A stretch of DNA of 64,000 bases, from NCBI GenBank assembly GCA_019114445.1, contig DXFL01000019.1, positions 57,652 through 121,651 of the forward strand. The letters are read 5' to 3'. The position numbers and the translations under genes are program-made. This stretch comes from Candidatus Barnesiella excrementigallinarum (GTDB lineage Bacteria; Bacteroidota; Bacteroidia; Bacteroidales; Barnesiellaceae). How positions within the stretch are numbered: the first letter of the stretch is position 1; the number at the start of each line of letters is the position of its first letter. Positions 51,425-60,412 of this stretch are shown here, in pieces. The notes below the pieces were generated by a model that ran no database searches, was not told the origin of the DNA, and saw only the letters and a program-made list of their open reading frames with translations.

Positions 51425-51961
51425 ATGGACATTATACCTATCTTCGAGAAATACTACCAACCCGGTACCCCTCTCTACACAAGCGTGTGGTCGCACAGCC
51501 GCCTCGTGGCCGAAAAAGCGCTGCAACTGGCCAAAGCTCACCCCGAACTAAACATCGACCGGGAGTTTGTTTACGAAGCCGCCATGCTGCACGACATAGG
51601 CGTATTCCTCACATACGCCCCATCGATTTACTGTACCGGCGATCAACCCTACATCTGCCACGGCGTTTTAGGCGCCGCTCTGCTCCGCGCCGAAGGTTAC
51701 CCCAAACACGCCCTCGTATGCGAACGCCACACCGGCACCGGATTGACCGCCGAAGAGATTGTACGACAGGCACTTCCCCTTCCTTTGCGCGATATGTGTC
51801 CGGTAACACTCGAAGAAAAACTGGTATGTTTTGCCGATAAATTTTATTCCAAATCGTCGCCCGACAAAGAAAAACCGTTGGAGAAAGTGCGCAAAAGCGT
51901 AGAGAAATATGGAGAGGATTCGTTACGCCGTTTCGACGAAATGGCCGCCTTGTTTCTGTAA
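51425..51961 (+). CDS. HD-domain phosphohydrolase
   Basis: A 178-residue HD-superfamily protein. SVWSHSRLVAEKALQLAKAH supplies the first His, AAMLHDIGVFLTYAPSIYC the HD pair, and CERHTGTGLTAEEI a further His. The PLRDMCPVTLEEKLVCFADKFYSKSS end fits the group of small HD hydrolases related to nucleotidases. Metal-dependent phosphomonoester or nucleotide hydrolysis is likely; substrate unknown. It starts 23 bp after the ilvE terminator. Confidence 0.85.
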   Translation: MDIIPIFEKYYQPGTPLYTSVWSHSRLVAEKALQLAKAHPELNIDREFVYEAAMLHDIGVFLTYAPSIYCTGDQPYICHGVLGAALLRAEGYPKHALVCERHTGTGLTAEEIVRQALPLPLRDMCPVTLEEKLVCFADKFYSKSSPDKEKPLEKVRKSVEKYGEDSLRRFDEMAALFL

Positions 51962-52055
51962 ACCGTCCCTACCCGAAACCATGCAGCGCACCATTCGAAC
52001 TTTGAATAAAATATATTAAATAAAGAGCAAAAGCCTATAAGTCGTAGAAAATGTG

Positions 52056-52063
52056 TATTTTTG
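52056..52063 (+). promoter_or_regulatory. Candidate -7 box for lptD
   Basis: TATTTTTG, 29 bp before ATG 52092. It lies inside the longer frame beginning at 52053, which rules that start out if this promoter is used. Confidence 0.48.
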
Positions 52064-52091
52064 CGAGTTGATTACACAGATTGACAACCGG

Positions 52092-54860
52092 ATGCCCAAA
52101 GACAGCAAAAAATACGCTATACTCTTATCCCTTTTATTCACCTCACTGTTTGTGTCGCTTATCGCACAGGAGAGGCATCCGTCGCATAACAATATCCCAT
52201 CGAAAGACAGCACGGCCGTACAAGCCGACACCGCCTTTCTGTCCATTCCCGAAGGAGCGATTGCCGACTCGCTACCGACCGACACCGCCAAACTCGATAC
52301 CCTCGCCACCGACACTACGGTTACGAAAAAGAAGAAAGCCGGGTTGACCGCCGTTGTCGACTACAAAGCCAACGACTCGATTGTATTCACCCACGGCAAC
52401 GAAGTGTATATGTACGGGAAAGGTATTGTCCAATTCGACGGCATGGAATTGAATGCCGACCAAATAGAGATGAACATGGACAGCAGTCTGGTCTATGCCG
52501 TAGGACGTCCCGACTCGGTGGGCGACATCGTAGGACGACCCGTATTCAAAGACAAAAGCGGCGAATACGAATCGGAAACCATGCACTACAATTTTAAAAC
52601 GAAAAAAGGATATATCACCAATATCGTCACCCAGCAGGGCGAAGGTTATCTTACCGGCGGACAAACCAAGAAAATGGATAACGACGAGTTCTACATGAAG
52701 GACGGCAAGTACACCACCTGCGACAACCACGAGCACCCGCACTTTTACCTGCAACTCACACAGGCCAAAGTCCGCCCCAAAAAGAACATCGTCACCGGTC
52801 CCGCCTACATGGTGCTGGCCGATGTACCCCTCCCGCTGGCCATACCGTTCGGGTTCTTCCCCTTCACCGAGAAATACTCGTCGGGTATCATCGTCCCTAC
52901 CTTCGGCGACGAACTGGCCCGGGGCTACTACCTGCGCGACGGAGGTTACTACTTCGCCATCAACGACTACATCGATTTGGCTCTTACCGGCGAAATCTAT
53001 ACCAAAGGGTCATGGGGTGTCAATGCCCGGTCGGCTTACATCAAACGATATAAATATTCGGGTAACTTCGATTTGAGTTTCATCAACACGATCACCGGCG
53101 ACAAAGGGCTGCCCGACTATTCGAACATGAAGAACTTCAAAATCGCATGGACCCACACGCAAGACACCAAGAACAACCCCAATATGTCGCTCTCGGCCAG
53201 TGTGAACTTCACCACCAGCGGATATACCCGAAACGACCTCAACAGCTACTATAACGCCAACAACTTTACCGAAAACACCAAAAGCTCTACGGTAAACATG
53301 ACCTACCGGATTCCCAACTCGGTATGGAGTTTCTCGGCAACGGCCAACATCACCCAACGCACACAGGACTCTACCCTGAATGTTTCGTTCCCCAACCTCA
53401 CCATCTCTATGGGGCAAGTCTATCCCTTTAAGCGAAAAACAGTCGTGGGCAACGAGCGTTGGTACGAGAAAATACAAATGTCGTATAGCGGACGTTTCCA
53501 AAACTCTATTCTCACACAACAAGACCAAATACTCAAATCGAACTTGATTAAAGACTGGCGAAACGGTATGTACCACAACATACCCATATCGGCTACATTC
53601 AACTTGTTCAAATACCTCAACCTCACCGCCAGTTTCAACTTTACCGACCGTATGTACACCAACAAGGTCATGCAGGCATGGGATACACAACAATCCAAAA
53701 TCGTGCAAGACACCACCTACGGGTTCTACAATGTATATAACTATTACGGTTCGTTGAGTGCCGACACAAAACTGTACGGATTCTTTACCCCGTGGAAAAT
53801 ATTCGGCGACAAAGTACAGGCCATACGACATATTTTCACACCATCGGTATCGTTCAGCGCGGCGCCCGATTTCAGCGCCCCGCGATATGGCTTTTGGGAC
53901 TCTTTCACATACGTCAACTCACAAGGCGAAACCATAACCCAAAAATATTCGCCCTTCTCGAACGGGATATTCGGCACGGTGTCGCAAGGCAAGCAAGGGA
54001 CAGTTTCGTTCTCGATGTCGAACAACCTCGAAATGAAGGTCAAATCGGATCGTGACTCGACAGGTGTCCGTAAAATTTCCCTTATCGAGAACCTTTCGGC
54101 CAACATGAGTTATAACATGGCTGCCGACTCGATGAAATGGAGCAACCTGAACACCTCGATTTTGATTAAACTTACCAAGAACTTCAACCTGCAAATGAGT
54201 GCCACATGGGACACTTATACCTACCAACTGGACAGCTATGGGAATCCCGTGCGGGTGAACAAACCCCGATGGACCGTAGGAAAGGGGTTGGGACGATTGT
54301 CGAGTACAGGTACGTCGTTCTCCTATACTTTCAACAACGACACCTTCAAAAAGAAGGATAAAAACAACAATAATACAAACACCCAGCAACCCAACCAACA
54401 ACCCAACGCATTGCCACCCGACCCGAACGACGATTCGGGAGGCGACGAATCGTCGAGTGAGACAGAAACGCAATTCGGGTCCGACGGTTATGCCATTTGG
54501 GACATTCCGTGGAGCTTATCGATCAACTATTCGGTAAATTACGGATACGGCTCCTTCAACAAACAGAAGATGGAGTATAACGGCAAATTTACCCAAAACC
54601 TTAGTTTTTCGGGAAATATAAACCTCACGAAGAACTGGTCGTTCAATTTCTCGGCCAGCTACGATTTCGACGCCAAGAAGATTGCCTACATGAACTGCAA
54701 CATTACCCGCGACCTCCACTGTTGGTCGATGAGCGCCAGCTTTGTCCCCGTCGGGCCCTATAAATCGTACAACTTCCACATCAGCGTAAAATCGTCGCTG
54801 TTGCAAGACCTCAAATACGACAAACGAGGCAACTCGTACGACCGCCTCGACTGGTATTAG
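52092..54860 (+). CDS. lptD: LptD-like outer-membrane LPS assembly protein
   Basis: A 922-residue Bacteroidota-type LptD. Signal peptide (about 1-26), a Thr/Asp-rich linker, an OstA-like periplasmic beta-jellyroll (NDSIVFTHGNEVYMYGKGIVQFDGMELNADQIEM, about 100-190), TTCDNHEHPHFYLQ with the conserved Cys/His segment, then a large barrel (VPLPLAIPFGFFPFTEKYSSGIIVPTFGD onward). A low-complexity insertion rich in Asn, Gln and Pro lies about 755-800. It inserts lipopolysaccharide in the outer leaflet with LptE. Terminal residues DWY are aromatic. The CCA enzyme gene follows by 66 bp. Confidence 0.92.
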   Translation: MPKDSKKYAILLSLLFTSLFVSLIAQERHPSHNNIPSKDSTAVQADTAFLSIPEGAIADSLPTDTAKLDTLATDTTVTKKKKAGLTAVVDYKANDSIVFTHGNEVYMYGKGIVQFDGMELNADQIEMNMDSSLVYAVGRPDSVGDIVGRPVFKDKSGEYESETMHYNFKTKKGYITNIVTQQGEGYLTGGQTKKMDNDEFYMKDGKYTTCDNHEHPHFYLQLTQAKVRPKKNIVTGPAYMVLADVPLPLAIPFGFFPFTEKYSSGIIVPTFGDELARGYYLRDGGYYFAINDYIDLALTGEIYTKGSWGVNARSAYIKRYKYSGNFDLSFINTITGDKGLPDYSNMKNFKIAWTHTQDTKNNPNMSLSASVNFTTSGYTRNDLNSYYNANNFTENTKSSTVNMTYRIPNSVWSFSATANITQRTQDSTLNVSFPNLTISMGQVYPFKRKTVVGNERWYEKIQMSYSGRFQNSILTQQDQILKSNLIKDWRNGMYHNIPISATFNLFKYLNLTASFNFTDRMYTNKVMQAWDTQQSKIVQDTTYGFYNVYNYYGSLSADTKLYGFFTPWKIFGDKVQAIRHIFTPSVSFSAAPDFSAPRYGFWDSFTYVNSQGETITQKYSPFSNGIFGTVSQGKQGTVSFSMSNNLEMKVKSDRDSTGVRKISLIENLSANMSYNMAADSMKWSNLNTSILIKLTKNFNLQMSATWDTYTYQLDSYGNPVRVNKPRWTVGKGLGRLSSTGTSFSYTFNNDTFKKKDKNNNNTNTQQPNQQPNALPPDPNDDSGGDESSSETETQFGSDGYAIWDIPWSLSINYSVNYGYGSFNKQKMEYNGKFTQNLSFSGNINLTKNWSFNFSASYDFDAKKIAYMNCNITRDLHCWSMSASFVPVGPYKSYNFHISVKSSLLQDLKYDKRGNSYDRLDWY

Positions 54861-54871
54861 TCCCGGAGCCT

Positions 54872-54903
54872 CTTGCCGCAATGGGGAAAAAATCGTACTT
54901 TTA
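54872..54903 (+). promoter_or_regulatory. Candidate promoter of the CCA-type nucleotidyltransferase gene
   Basis: TTG (54872-54874) and TACTTTTA (54896-54903, last base off consensus) are 21 bp apart. It overlaps the longer frame from 54873 and supports ATG 54927. Confidence 0.42.
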
Positions 54904-54926
54904 CGGGCAATTCAATCCCCACGACC

Positions 54927-56372
54927 ATGCAAGCCGAAAATCAACTTATACTCGCCCATCTGGACGACCCCATATTTCGCCTTATCGGCGAAGTAGCCGA
55001 CTCGATGAACCGCCCCTGCTTCGTTATCGGAGGTTATGTACGCGACATCTTCCTAAACCGCCCCTCGAAAGACATCGACATCGTAACGCTGGGCAGCGGC
55101 ATAGAGCTGGCCGAGGCTCTGACCGCCCGGTTGGGAAAACGAGCCCACCTCTCGGTATTCAGGAATTTCGGAACGGCACAAGTCAAATACAACACCCGGG
55201 GCGAACATTTCGAGCTGGAATTTGTGGGCGCCCGAAAAGAGTCGTATAGCCACAACTCCCGTAAACCGGTGGTCGAAAACGGCACCCTGCAAGACGATCA
55301 AAACCGTCGCGACTTCACCGTCAATGCCTTAGCCCTGTGCCTCAACAAAGAGCGATGGGGCGAGCTGGTCGATCCGTTCGACGGCATGAACGACCTGCAA
55401 AAAGGCATTATCCGCACACCGCTCGACCCCGACATCACATTCAGCGACGACCCTTTGCGCATGATGCGTGCCATACGGTTCGCCACCCAACTCAACTTCC
55501 AAATCGAGCCCGATACTTTTGCAGCCATCGAGCGGAACCGCTCGCGTATCGAAATCATCTCGAAAGAACGTATCATCGACGAACTGGGTAAAATCATACG
55601 CGCCGACATTCCGTCGAAAGGTTTTATCCTGCTCGACGAATGCCAGTTATTACCGATAATCTTCCCCGAAGTCGCCGCCCTCAAAGGAATAGAAACCGTC
55701 GAGGGACGAGGCCACAAAGACAACTTCTACCATTCACTCGCCGTGCTCGACAACGTGGCTCTGCGCAGCCGCAACGAATGGTTGCGATGGGCCGCCCTGC
55801 TCCACGACATAGGCAAACCCCGTACCAAACGCTACGACGCCCGATTGGGGTGGACATTCCACAACCACAATTATGTGGGCGAAAAAATGATTCCCGGAAT
55901 CTTCCGCCGCATGAAACTGCCTCTTAACGAAAAGATGAAGTATGTGCAAAAACTCGTGGGATTGCATATGCGCCCCATCGTTTTGGCCGAAGAGGAGGTG
56001 ACCGACTCGGCCGTACGGCGACTGTTGTTCGATGCCGGCGACGATATCGACGACCTGATGATACTCTGCGAATCGGATATCACATCGAAAAACCGGGAGA
56101 AAGTAAAACGGTTCCTCGACAATTTCGAACTGGTACGCACCAAACTACGCGAAATCGAAGAGAAAGACAGTATCCGTAACATGAAACTCCCTATCCGGGG
56201 AGAAGAAATTATGGAAACCTTCGGGTTACCCCCTTCGCGACCCGTAGGAGAAATACTCTCGGCCATCAAAGAAGCCATTCTCGACGGAAAAATTCCCAAC
56301 GAATACGAACCAGCCCGGCAATTCATGCTCGATACCGCTGCCACAATGAACCTTTTTCCCGTCGGAAAGTAG
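54927..56372 (+). CDS. cca: CCA tRNA nucleotidyltransferase with HD domain
   Basis: A 481-residue class II nucleotidyltransferase. FVIGGYVRDIFLNRPSKDIDIV (32-53) has the GG-x-VRD motif and the Asp-x-Asp pair (49, 51); RRDFTVNAL and DPLRMMRAIRFATQL follow; WAALLHDIGKPRTKR (about 289-303) is an HD-domain motif, as in the CCA-adding enzymes with phosphohydrolase activity. It completes or repairs tRNA 3' ends. Whether it adds CCA, or only A with a separate CC-adding enzyme, cannot be told here. Start chosen at MQAENQLILAHL. Confidence 0.9.
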   Translation: MQAENQLILAHLDDPIFRLIGEVADSMNRPCFVIGGYVRDIFLNRPSKDIDIVTLGSGIELAEALTARLGKRAHLSVFRNFGTAQVKYNTRGEHFELEFVGARKESYSHNSRKPVVENGTLQDDQNRRDFTVNALALCLNKERWGELVDPFDGMNDLQKGIIRTPLDPDITFSDDPLRMMRAIRFATQLNFQIEPDTFAAIERNRSRIEIISKERIIDELGKIIRADIPSKGFILLDECQLLPIIFPEVAALKGIETVEGRGHKDNFYHSLAVLDNVALRSRNEWLRWAALLHDIGKPRTKRYDARLGWTFHNHNYVGEKMIPGIFRRMKLPLNEKMKYVQKLVGLHMRPIVLAEEEVTDSAVRRLLFDAGDDIDDLMILCESDITSKNREKVKRFLDNFELVRTKLREIEEKDSIRNMKLPIRGEEIMETFGLPPSRPVGEILSAIKEAILDGKIPNEYEPARQFMLDTAATMNLFPVGK

Positions 56373-56496
56373 CATAAATAAGATACCTTTTTTACATTAT
56401 ACGACAAAAAATCGCTCAAAAAGACATCATTTTGTCAATTTTCATTATAAAGTGAAAGTTTTTTATCAAAAATGCTTTCAATTTACAATTTTTGAT

Positions 56497-56504
56497 TATC
56501 TTTG
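56497..56504 (+). promoter_or_regulatory. Candidate -7 box for gdhA
   Basis: TATCTTTG, predicting a start near 56511 and a leader of about 145 nt. Confidence 0.5.
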
Positions 56505-56513
56505 TCCCCGAAA

Positions 56514-56583
56514 GCAGAAATAAAATACCACGGAAGTATTTCCACTCACTGGAAATTTCGCCTCCTTGAAAACTTATTTCTGC
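56514..56583 (+). ncRNA. Structured 5' leader of gdhA (candidate cis-regulatory RNA)
   Basis: Starting about 3 nt after the predicted transcription start, GCAGAAATAA (56514-56523) is complemented exactly by TTATTTCTGC (56574-56583). Inside, ATTTCC/GGAAAT (56538-56556) forms a second hairpin with a 7-nt loop. The rest of the leader to the ATG (about 70 nt) is A-rich and looks unstructured. No T-tract terminator follows the stem, so control by translation or RNA stability would be more likely than attenuation. I match it to no known riboswitch. Confidence 0.45.
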
Positions 56584-56655
56584 AATGAGAAAAGGGAAAA
56601 TAGATTGTATAACTGTTTTGTAAAGATTTTCAAAACCCAAAAAACATATTGATCA

Positions 56656-57990
56656 ATGAAAACAAAAGAAGTATTGAGCGAATTGAAACGTCGGTTCCCC
56701 AACGAACCGGAGTACCACCAAGCTGTGGAAGAAGTATTATCGACGATAGAAGATGTGTACAACGAACACCCGGAATTCGATCGTTATAACTTGATCGAAA
56801 GATTGTGTATCCCCGATCGAATGTTCTCATTCCGAGTAACTTGGGTCGACGACAAAGGACAGGTACAAACCAACATGGGTTACCGTATCCAACACAACAA
56901 CGCTATCGGTCCGTACAAAGGCGGTATTCGTTTCCACTCGTCGGTCAATCCTTCTATTTTGAAATTCCTTGCCTTCGAGCAAACTTTCAAAAACGCCTTG
57001 ACCACCCTGCCTATGGGTGGCGGTAAAGGAGGTTCGGATTTCAGCCCCAAAGGAAAATCCGATATGGAAATCATGCGCTTCTGCCAAGCTTTCGTTACCG
57101 AATTGTGGCGCCACATCGGCCCCGAAACCGACGTGCCGGCCGGCGACATCGGTGTGGGTGGACGCGAAGTGAGCTACATGTATGGTATGTACAAAAAACT
57201 GGCTCGCGAGAATACAGGAACATTCACCGGCAAGGGGCTCGAATTCGGCGGCTCGCTCATTCGTCCCGAAGCTACCGGTTACGGCAATGTATACTTCCTG
57301 CTCGAAATGCTCAAAACCCGTGGCATCGACATCAAAGGCAAAGTGGTTACGGTATCGGGCTCGGGTAATGTAGCCCAATACACCGTAGAAAAACTTATCT
57401 CGCTGGGAGCCAAAGTAGTAACCATGTCCGACAGCGACGGTTACATCTACGATCCCGACGGTATCGACGAAAAGAAACTGGCCTACATCTTCGAATTGAA
57501 GAACCTCTACCGTGGCCGTATCCGCGAATATGCCGAAGAGTATGGCTGCAAATATGTCGAAGGCGGACGCCCGTGGGGTGAAAAGTGTGACATTGCCATG
57601 CCCAGCGCTACCCAAAACGAACTCGACGGCGACGACGCCCGTACGCTGTTGGCCAACGGCTGCTTCGCCGTATCGGAAGGCGCCAATATGCCCTCGACAC
57701 CCGAAGCCATTGAGCAGTTCCTCGCTGCCAAGATTCTCTATGCTCCGGGTAAGGCTGCCAACGCCGGCGGTGTATCGGTAAGCGGATTGGAGATGACCCA
57801 AAACTCCATGAAGATAAGCTGGACCGCCGAAGAGGTAGACCAAAAACTGAAACAAATCATGCACGACATTCACGAGCAGTGTACTCGCTACGGAAAAGAG
57901 AGCGATACCTACACCAACTACGTGAAGGGCGCCAACATCGCCGGCTTCATGAAAGTGGCTAAGGCTATGATGGCTCAGGGCATCTTGTAA
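56656..57990 (+). CDS. gdhA: Glutamate dehydrogenase (hexameric, probably NADP-type)
   Basis: A 444-residue GDH that joins ammonium to 2-oxoglutarate. YKGGIRFHSSVN, PMGGGKGGSDF (Lys124, catalytic) and PAGDIGVGGREVSYM (Asp164) are the active-site blocks; VTVSGSGNVAQYTVEKL (Gly-rich turn) binds the nucleotide. Length matches the 450-residue hexameric class, which is usually NADPH-specific in Bacteroides. It has a long structured leader, suggesting regulation by nitrogen status, and a strong hairpin after it. Confidence 0.96.
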   Translation: MKTKEVLSELKRRFPNEPEYHQAVEEVLSTIEDVYNEHPEFDRYNLIERLCIPDRMFSFRVTWVDDKGQVQTNMGYRIQHNNAIGPYKGGIRFHSSVNPSILKFLAFEQTFKNALTTLPMGGGKGGSDFSPKGKSDMEIMRFCQAFVTELWRHIGPETDVPAGDIGVGGREVSYMYGMYKKLARENTGTFTGKGLEFGGSLIRPEATGYGNVYFLLEMLKTRGIDIKGKVVTVSGSGNVAQYTVEKLISLGAKVVTMSDSDGYIYDPDGIDEKKLAYIFELKNLYRGRIREYAEEYGCKYVEGGRPWGEKCDIAMPSATQNELDGDDARTLLANGCFAVSEGANMPSTPEAIEQFLAAKILYAPGKAANAGGVSVSGLEMTQNSMKISWTAEEVDQKLKQIMHDIHEQCTRYGKESDTYTNYVKGANIAGFMKVAKAMMAQGIL

Positions 57991-58012
57991 TAAATCGTTA
58001 TTGAATAACCCG

Positions 58013-58055
58013 CACAGGCGGGAGGTTTTAGTGAGCCTCCCGCCCGCTGTGTTAT
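58013..58055 (+). terminator. Intrinsic terminator of gdhA
   Basis: CACAGGCGGGAGG pairs with CCTCCCGCC-cgc-TGTG, followed by TTATAAT. It lies between convergent genes and may serve both. Confidence 0.75.
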
Positions 58056-58063
58056 AATCATTA

Positions 58064-59734
58064 TTAATTCTTCTTATTGTAGACTATGGTTACCGTCTTA
58101 CCTTTATAAGTATAACTGCCTTCCGAAAAATGATCTGGAACATCAGAATTATCGAACCATGCGATTATAGGAAATACCGAGCCATCACCTGGGTTCCCAA
58201 AACAATATAAAGCGTTTAAATCTCTATTCTCACTTATATCCAATGAAGATAGTAGATTCGTCTCACAAGTTAATGTTACAAGCTCTATATTCTTACTTAC
58301 ATCTAATAATGTCAACTGATTATCCTCACAATTCAGTTCTCTAAGCTTGGGATTATTAGTTATATCTAATGTAACAAGTTTATTATTCCAACAAAATAAC
58401 TTCCACAATTTTGCACAACCACTTATATCCAATAAAGTCAAAGTATTACTAGAACACTCTAGAGATTCCAATACTCGATTCTCGCTAGCATCTACCCCTG
58501 TCAACTTGTTGCCAGAACAATCTAATGTTGTTAATGCCAAATTTCTGCTTATATCTAAATATGTTAACATATTACCTTGACAATTCAATATTTCCAAAGC
58601 TATACACTCATCTATATCTAAACTACTCAATTTATTTTTTTGGCAATTAAGTTTTTTCAACGATGTACAGCCACTCATCTCCAACAACTTTAATTGATTT
58701 TCATAACAAATCAATTCCTCCAATGAAGAACATCCCGTCGCGTACAACTTTGTTAACGAATTTTGATCACAAACGACTGTTCTCAACTCTGTACATTCGC
58801 TTATATCTAAAGAAGTTAACTTGTTGATTCGACAACTCAATAATTCCAACTCCGTACATCCTTGAACATCTAACGATGCAAGTTGATTGATTTCACAATT
58901 CAAAGATTTTAACATTGAATTTTCACCTATATTCAACGATGATAGAGAATTACTAAAGCAATTCAATTCTTTTAATTCTTTATTTTTACTTACATCCAAC
59001 GAAATCAATTGATTCGATTGACAATACAATGTATCCAAATGGATAAATAGCTCGATTCCTTGTAAACTTTTTATTCCCTGCATCCTACAATTAATCTTTC
59101 GTACCAATTCAGCCTCCTCTTTCGATATACTGCCACTTGAATCGGAATCAAAATTTTCAAGTAAATAGGCTCTAAAATTCTCATCGGGGAAAGAAGCTAA
59201 AAATTCTGCATTCGTAGGAGTGCAAGGAGACTCATATTTTATATAGGCACCCCAAATAGCATCGTATTCCGACAAAATAAACCTTTCTACATACAATCTA
59301 GCATACTTATACCCATACTTTTCTTCGTGCCGAACCCAATAACCGGTTCCCTCCTCTACCGCAATTTTCGAAGACCAACCCTTCGCTGGACCAACTCGCA
59401 CATTGCCTAATCCATACACTTCACCCACTGTACAGAACTCAATATCTGAATTATAGGGTATAAAATTATTTTCCCCATCTATTAGAAAACTACCAATCTC
59501 AGGAAGTTCGACGATTGTTCTCTCGTTTATCTGATTAGCTTCATTGTAAACTGTCACAAGAACCGTCCCCTCCGGATCGGGAACTGAATCGCCTCCATTC
59601 CCTAACGGAGTATCTTCAGGTGGAAAAATTTCTTTATCATTTTCCAAAGAGAGCCCCTTATCCCCTTCAGTACAAGCGACACCGGTCACTACCATAACAA
59701 CCAAAGTCATCATCAAAAAAAATTTTTTCTTCAT
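58064..59734 (-). CDS. Leucine-rich-repeat lipoprotein with EF-hand-like loop
   Basis: A 556-residue lipoprotein: signal with lipobox TGVAC (Cys21), a beta-rich N-terminal region (about 50-170), an EF-hand-like loop DSDSSGSISKEE (about 195-206), then about 14 repeats of 21 residues, pattern LxxLxCxxNxLxxLDISxN, from about 215 to 510, and a C-terminal cap (FSEGSYTYKGKTVTIVYNKK). The regular Cys in each repeat is typical of bacterial surface LRR proteins of the internalin-J class. Base composition is clearly more AT-rich than gdhA next door, which suggests transfer. Surface-exposed; ligand unknown. Confidence 0.85.
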   Translation of the reverse strand: MKKKFFLMMTLVVMVVTGVACTEGDKGLSLENDKEIFPPEDTPLGNGGDSVPDPEGTVLVTVYNEANQINERTIVELPEIGSFLIDGENNFIPYNSDIEFCTVGEVYGLGNVRVGPAKGWSSKIAVEEGTGYWVRHEEKYGYKYARLYVERFILSEYDAIWGAYIKYESPCTPTNAEFLASFPDENFRAYLLENFDSDSSGSISKEEAELVRKINCRMQGIKSLQGIELFIHLDTLYCQSNQLISLDVSKNKELKELNCFSNSLSSLNIGENSMLKSLNCEINQLASLDVQGCTELELLSCRINKLTSLDISECTELRTVVCDQNSLTKLYATGCSSLEELICYENQLKLLEMSGCTSLKKLNCQKNKLSSLDIDECIALEILNCQGNMLTYLDISRNLALTTLDCSGNKLTGVDASENRVLESLECSSNTLTLLDISGCAKLWKLFCWNNKLVTLDITNNPKLRELNCEDNQLTLLDVSKNIELVTLTCETNLLSSLDISENRDLNALYCFGNPGDGSVFPIIAWFDNSDVPDHFSEGSYTYKGKTVTIVYNKKN

Positions 59735-59777
59735 AACAGTAAATATTAAAGAATTAATTTAGAACTATTCCATAGAC

Positions 59778-59808
59778 AAAAAAAACGTGGACAATTTACA
59801 TTATCCAC
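59778..59808 (-). terminator. Intrinsic terminator of the non-coding RNA
   Basis: GTGGACAAT/ATTATCCAC (one G-U pair, 4-nt loop). Followed on the minus strand by eight T residues. Confidence 0.82.
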
Positions 59809-59984
59809 TAATGAGGTCTTGGCGTACCCGAGAAAAGAGATAATGCAAATGCCCACGCCGTATGAACAGCGTGAACATCAACTTTGCTCTTTCTTTTCTC
59901 TAAAAAACCGCCAAGTTTCATCAGTAAGAAAGTAAAGCCAATGCGCTTTTTATGTTGTAATATGCCTACACTCCCCTTAGGAGT
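59778..59984 (-). ncRNA. Candidate non-coding RNA of about 207 nt with own promoter and terminator
   Basis: Transcription would start near 59984, seven bases past TACTTTTG, and end in the T8 tract at 59778-59785. Nested complements form one long rod: CTTGGCG 59818-59824 with 59909-59915, GAGAAAAG 59830-59837 with 59893-59900, GCAAA 59845-59849 with 59883-59887, and CACGC 59854-59858 with 59869-59873. A 5' hairpin, CACTCC/GGAGTG, sits at 59969-59985. Length and rod shape recall 6S RNA, but I cannot confirm that family. It could also be a long leader of the LRR gene, which begins 43 bp past the terminator. Confidence 0.6.
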
Positions 59985-59990
59985 GCGAAA

Positions 59991-60020
59991 CAAAAGTAAT
60001 GTTTTTTCTTAAAAAAACAA
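59991..60020 (-). promoter_or_regulatory. Promoter of the non-coding RNA
   Basis: TTG (60018-60020, within TTTTG) and TACTTTTG (59991-59998) on the minus strand, 19 bp apart. Confidence 0.66.
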
Positions 60021-60175
60021 AATTAGCTTCCCCTTTCTGTTCCGTATCTTCTGTTAAACGAGGGAAACACCAACAATAGAGTTTCCACCACCTCCCGCAA
60101 TTGGATTACACATTAAAGTGCGAGATAACCCACTGCACGCCAATCCCCTATATCAAGGTGAGGGGTGACCGAACC

Positions 60176-60374
60176 GTCATTCCGCGCTGCGACGCGGAAT
60201 CCATATTCCCCGGGTGGGCTTTGCCCTTTCAAACCCTTCCCTTTGCTGCACCTCTCTGGATCCCGCATCAAGTGCGGGATGACACCCTTGCGGCACTTAC
60301 CCCGCCTCCTACAACTGGACCCCGCATCGGAGTGCGGGGGACGCCCTTGCGGCACTTCCCCCGCCTACTCCTCA
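60176..60374. repeat. Cluster of GC-rich palindromic repeats with a tandem 59-bp duplication
   Basis: Three related palindromes: ATTCCGCG-N6-CGCGGAAT (60179-60200), ATCCCGCA-N5-TGCGGGAT (60260-60280) and CCCCGCA-N6-TGCGGGG (60320-60339), each flanked by GTCAT or TGGA-type ends. The second and third belong to two adjacent units of about 59 bp (60257-60315 and 60316-60374) that share TGGAyCCCGCATC, AGTGCGGG and CCCTTGCGGCACTT. This looks like a dispersed intergenic palindromic element that has duplicated in place. Far more GC-rich than the flanks. Confidence 0.65.
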
Positions 60375-60412
60375 AAAATATTTCCTCCTCCATAAAAATT
60401 TCCTCCAAAATA

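Noticed and set aside
58350..59100. Regular short repeats resembling a CRISPR or minisatellite
   Set aside because: They are in frame and encode the 21-residue leucine-rich repeats; no spacer-repeat pattern.
59808..59993. A 61-codon frame (start TTG) over the non-coding RNA
   Set aside because: Its start lies within the -7 box and its sequence has no protein character; the strand is better explained as a folded RNA.
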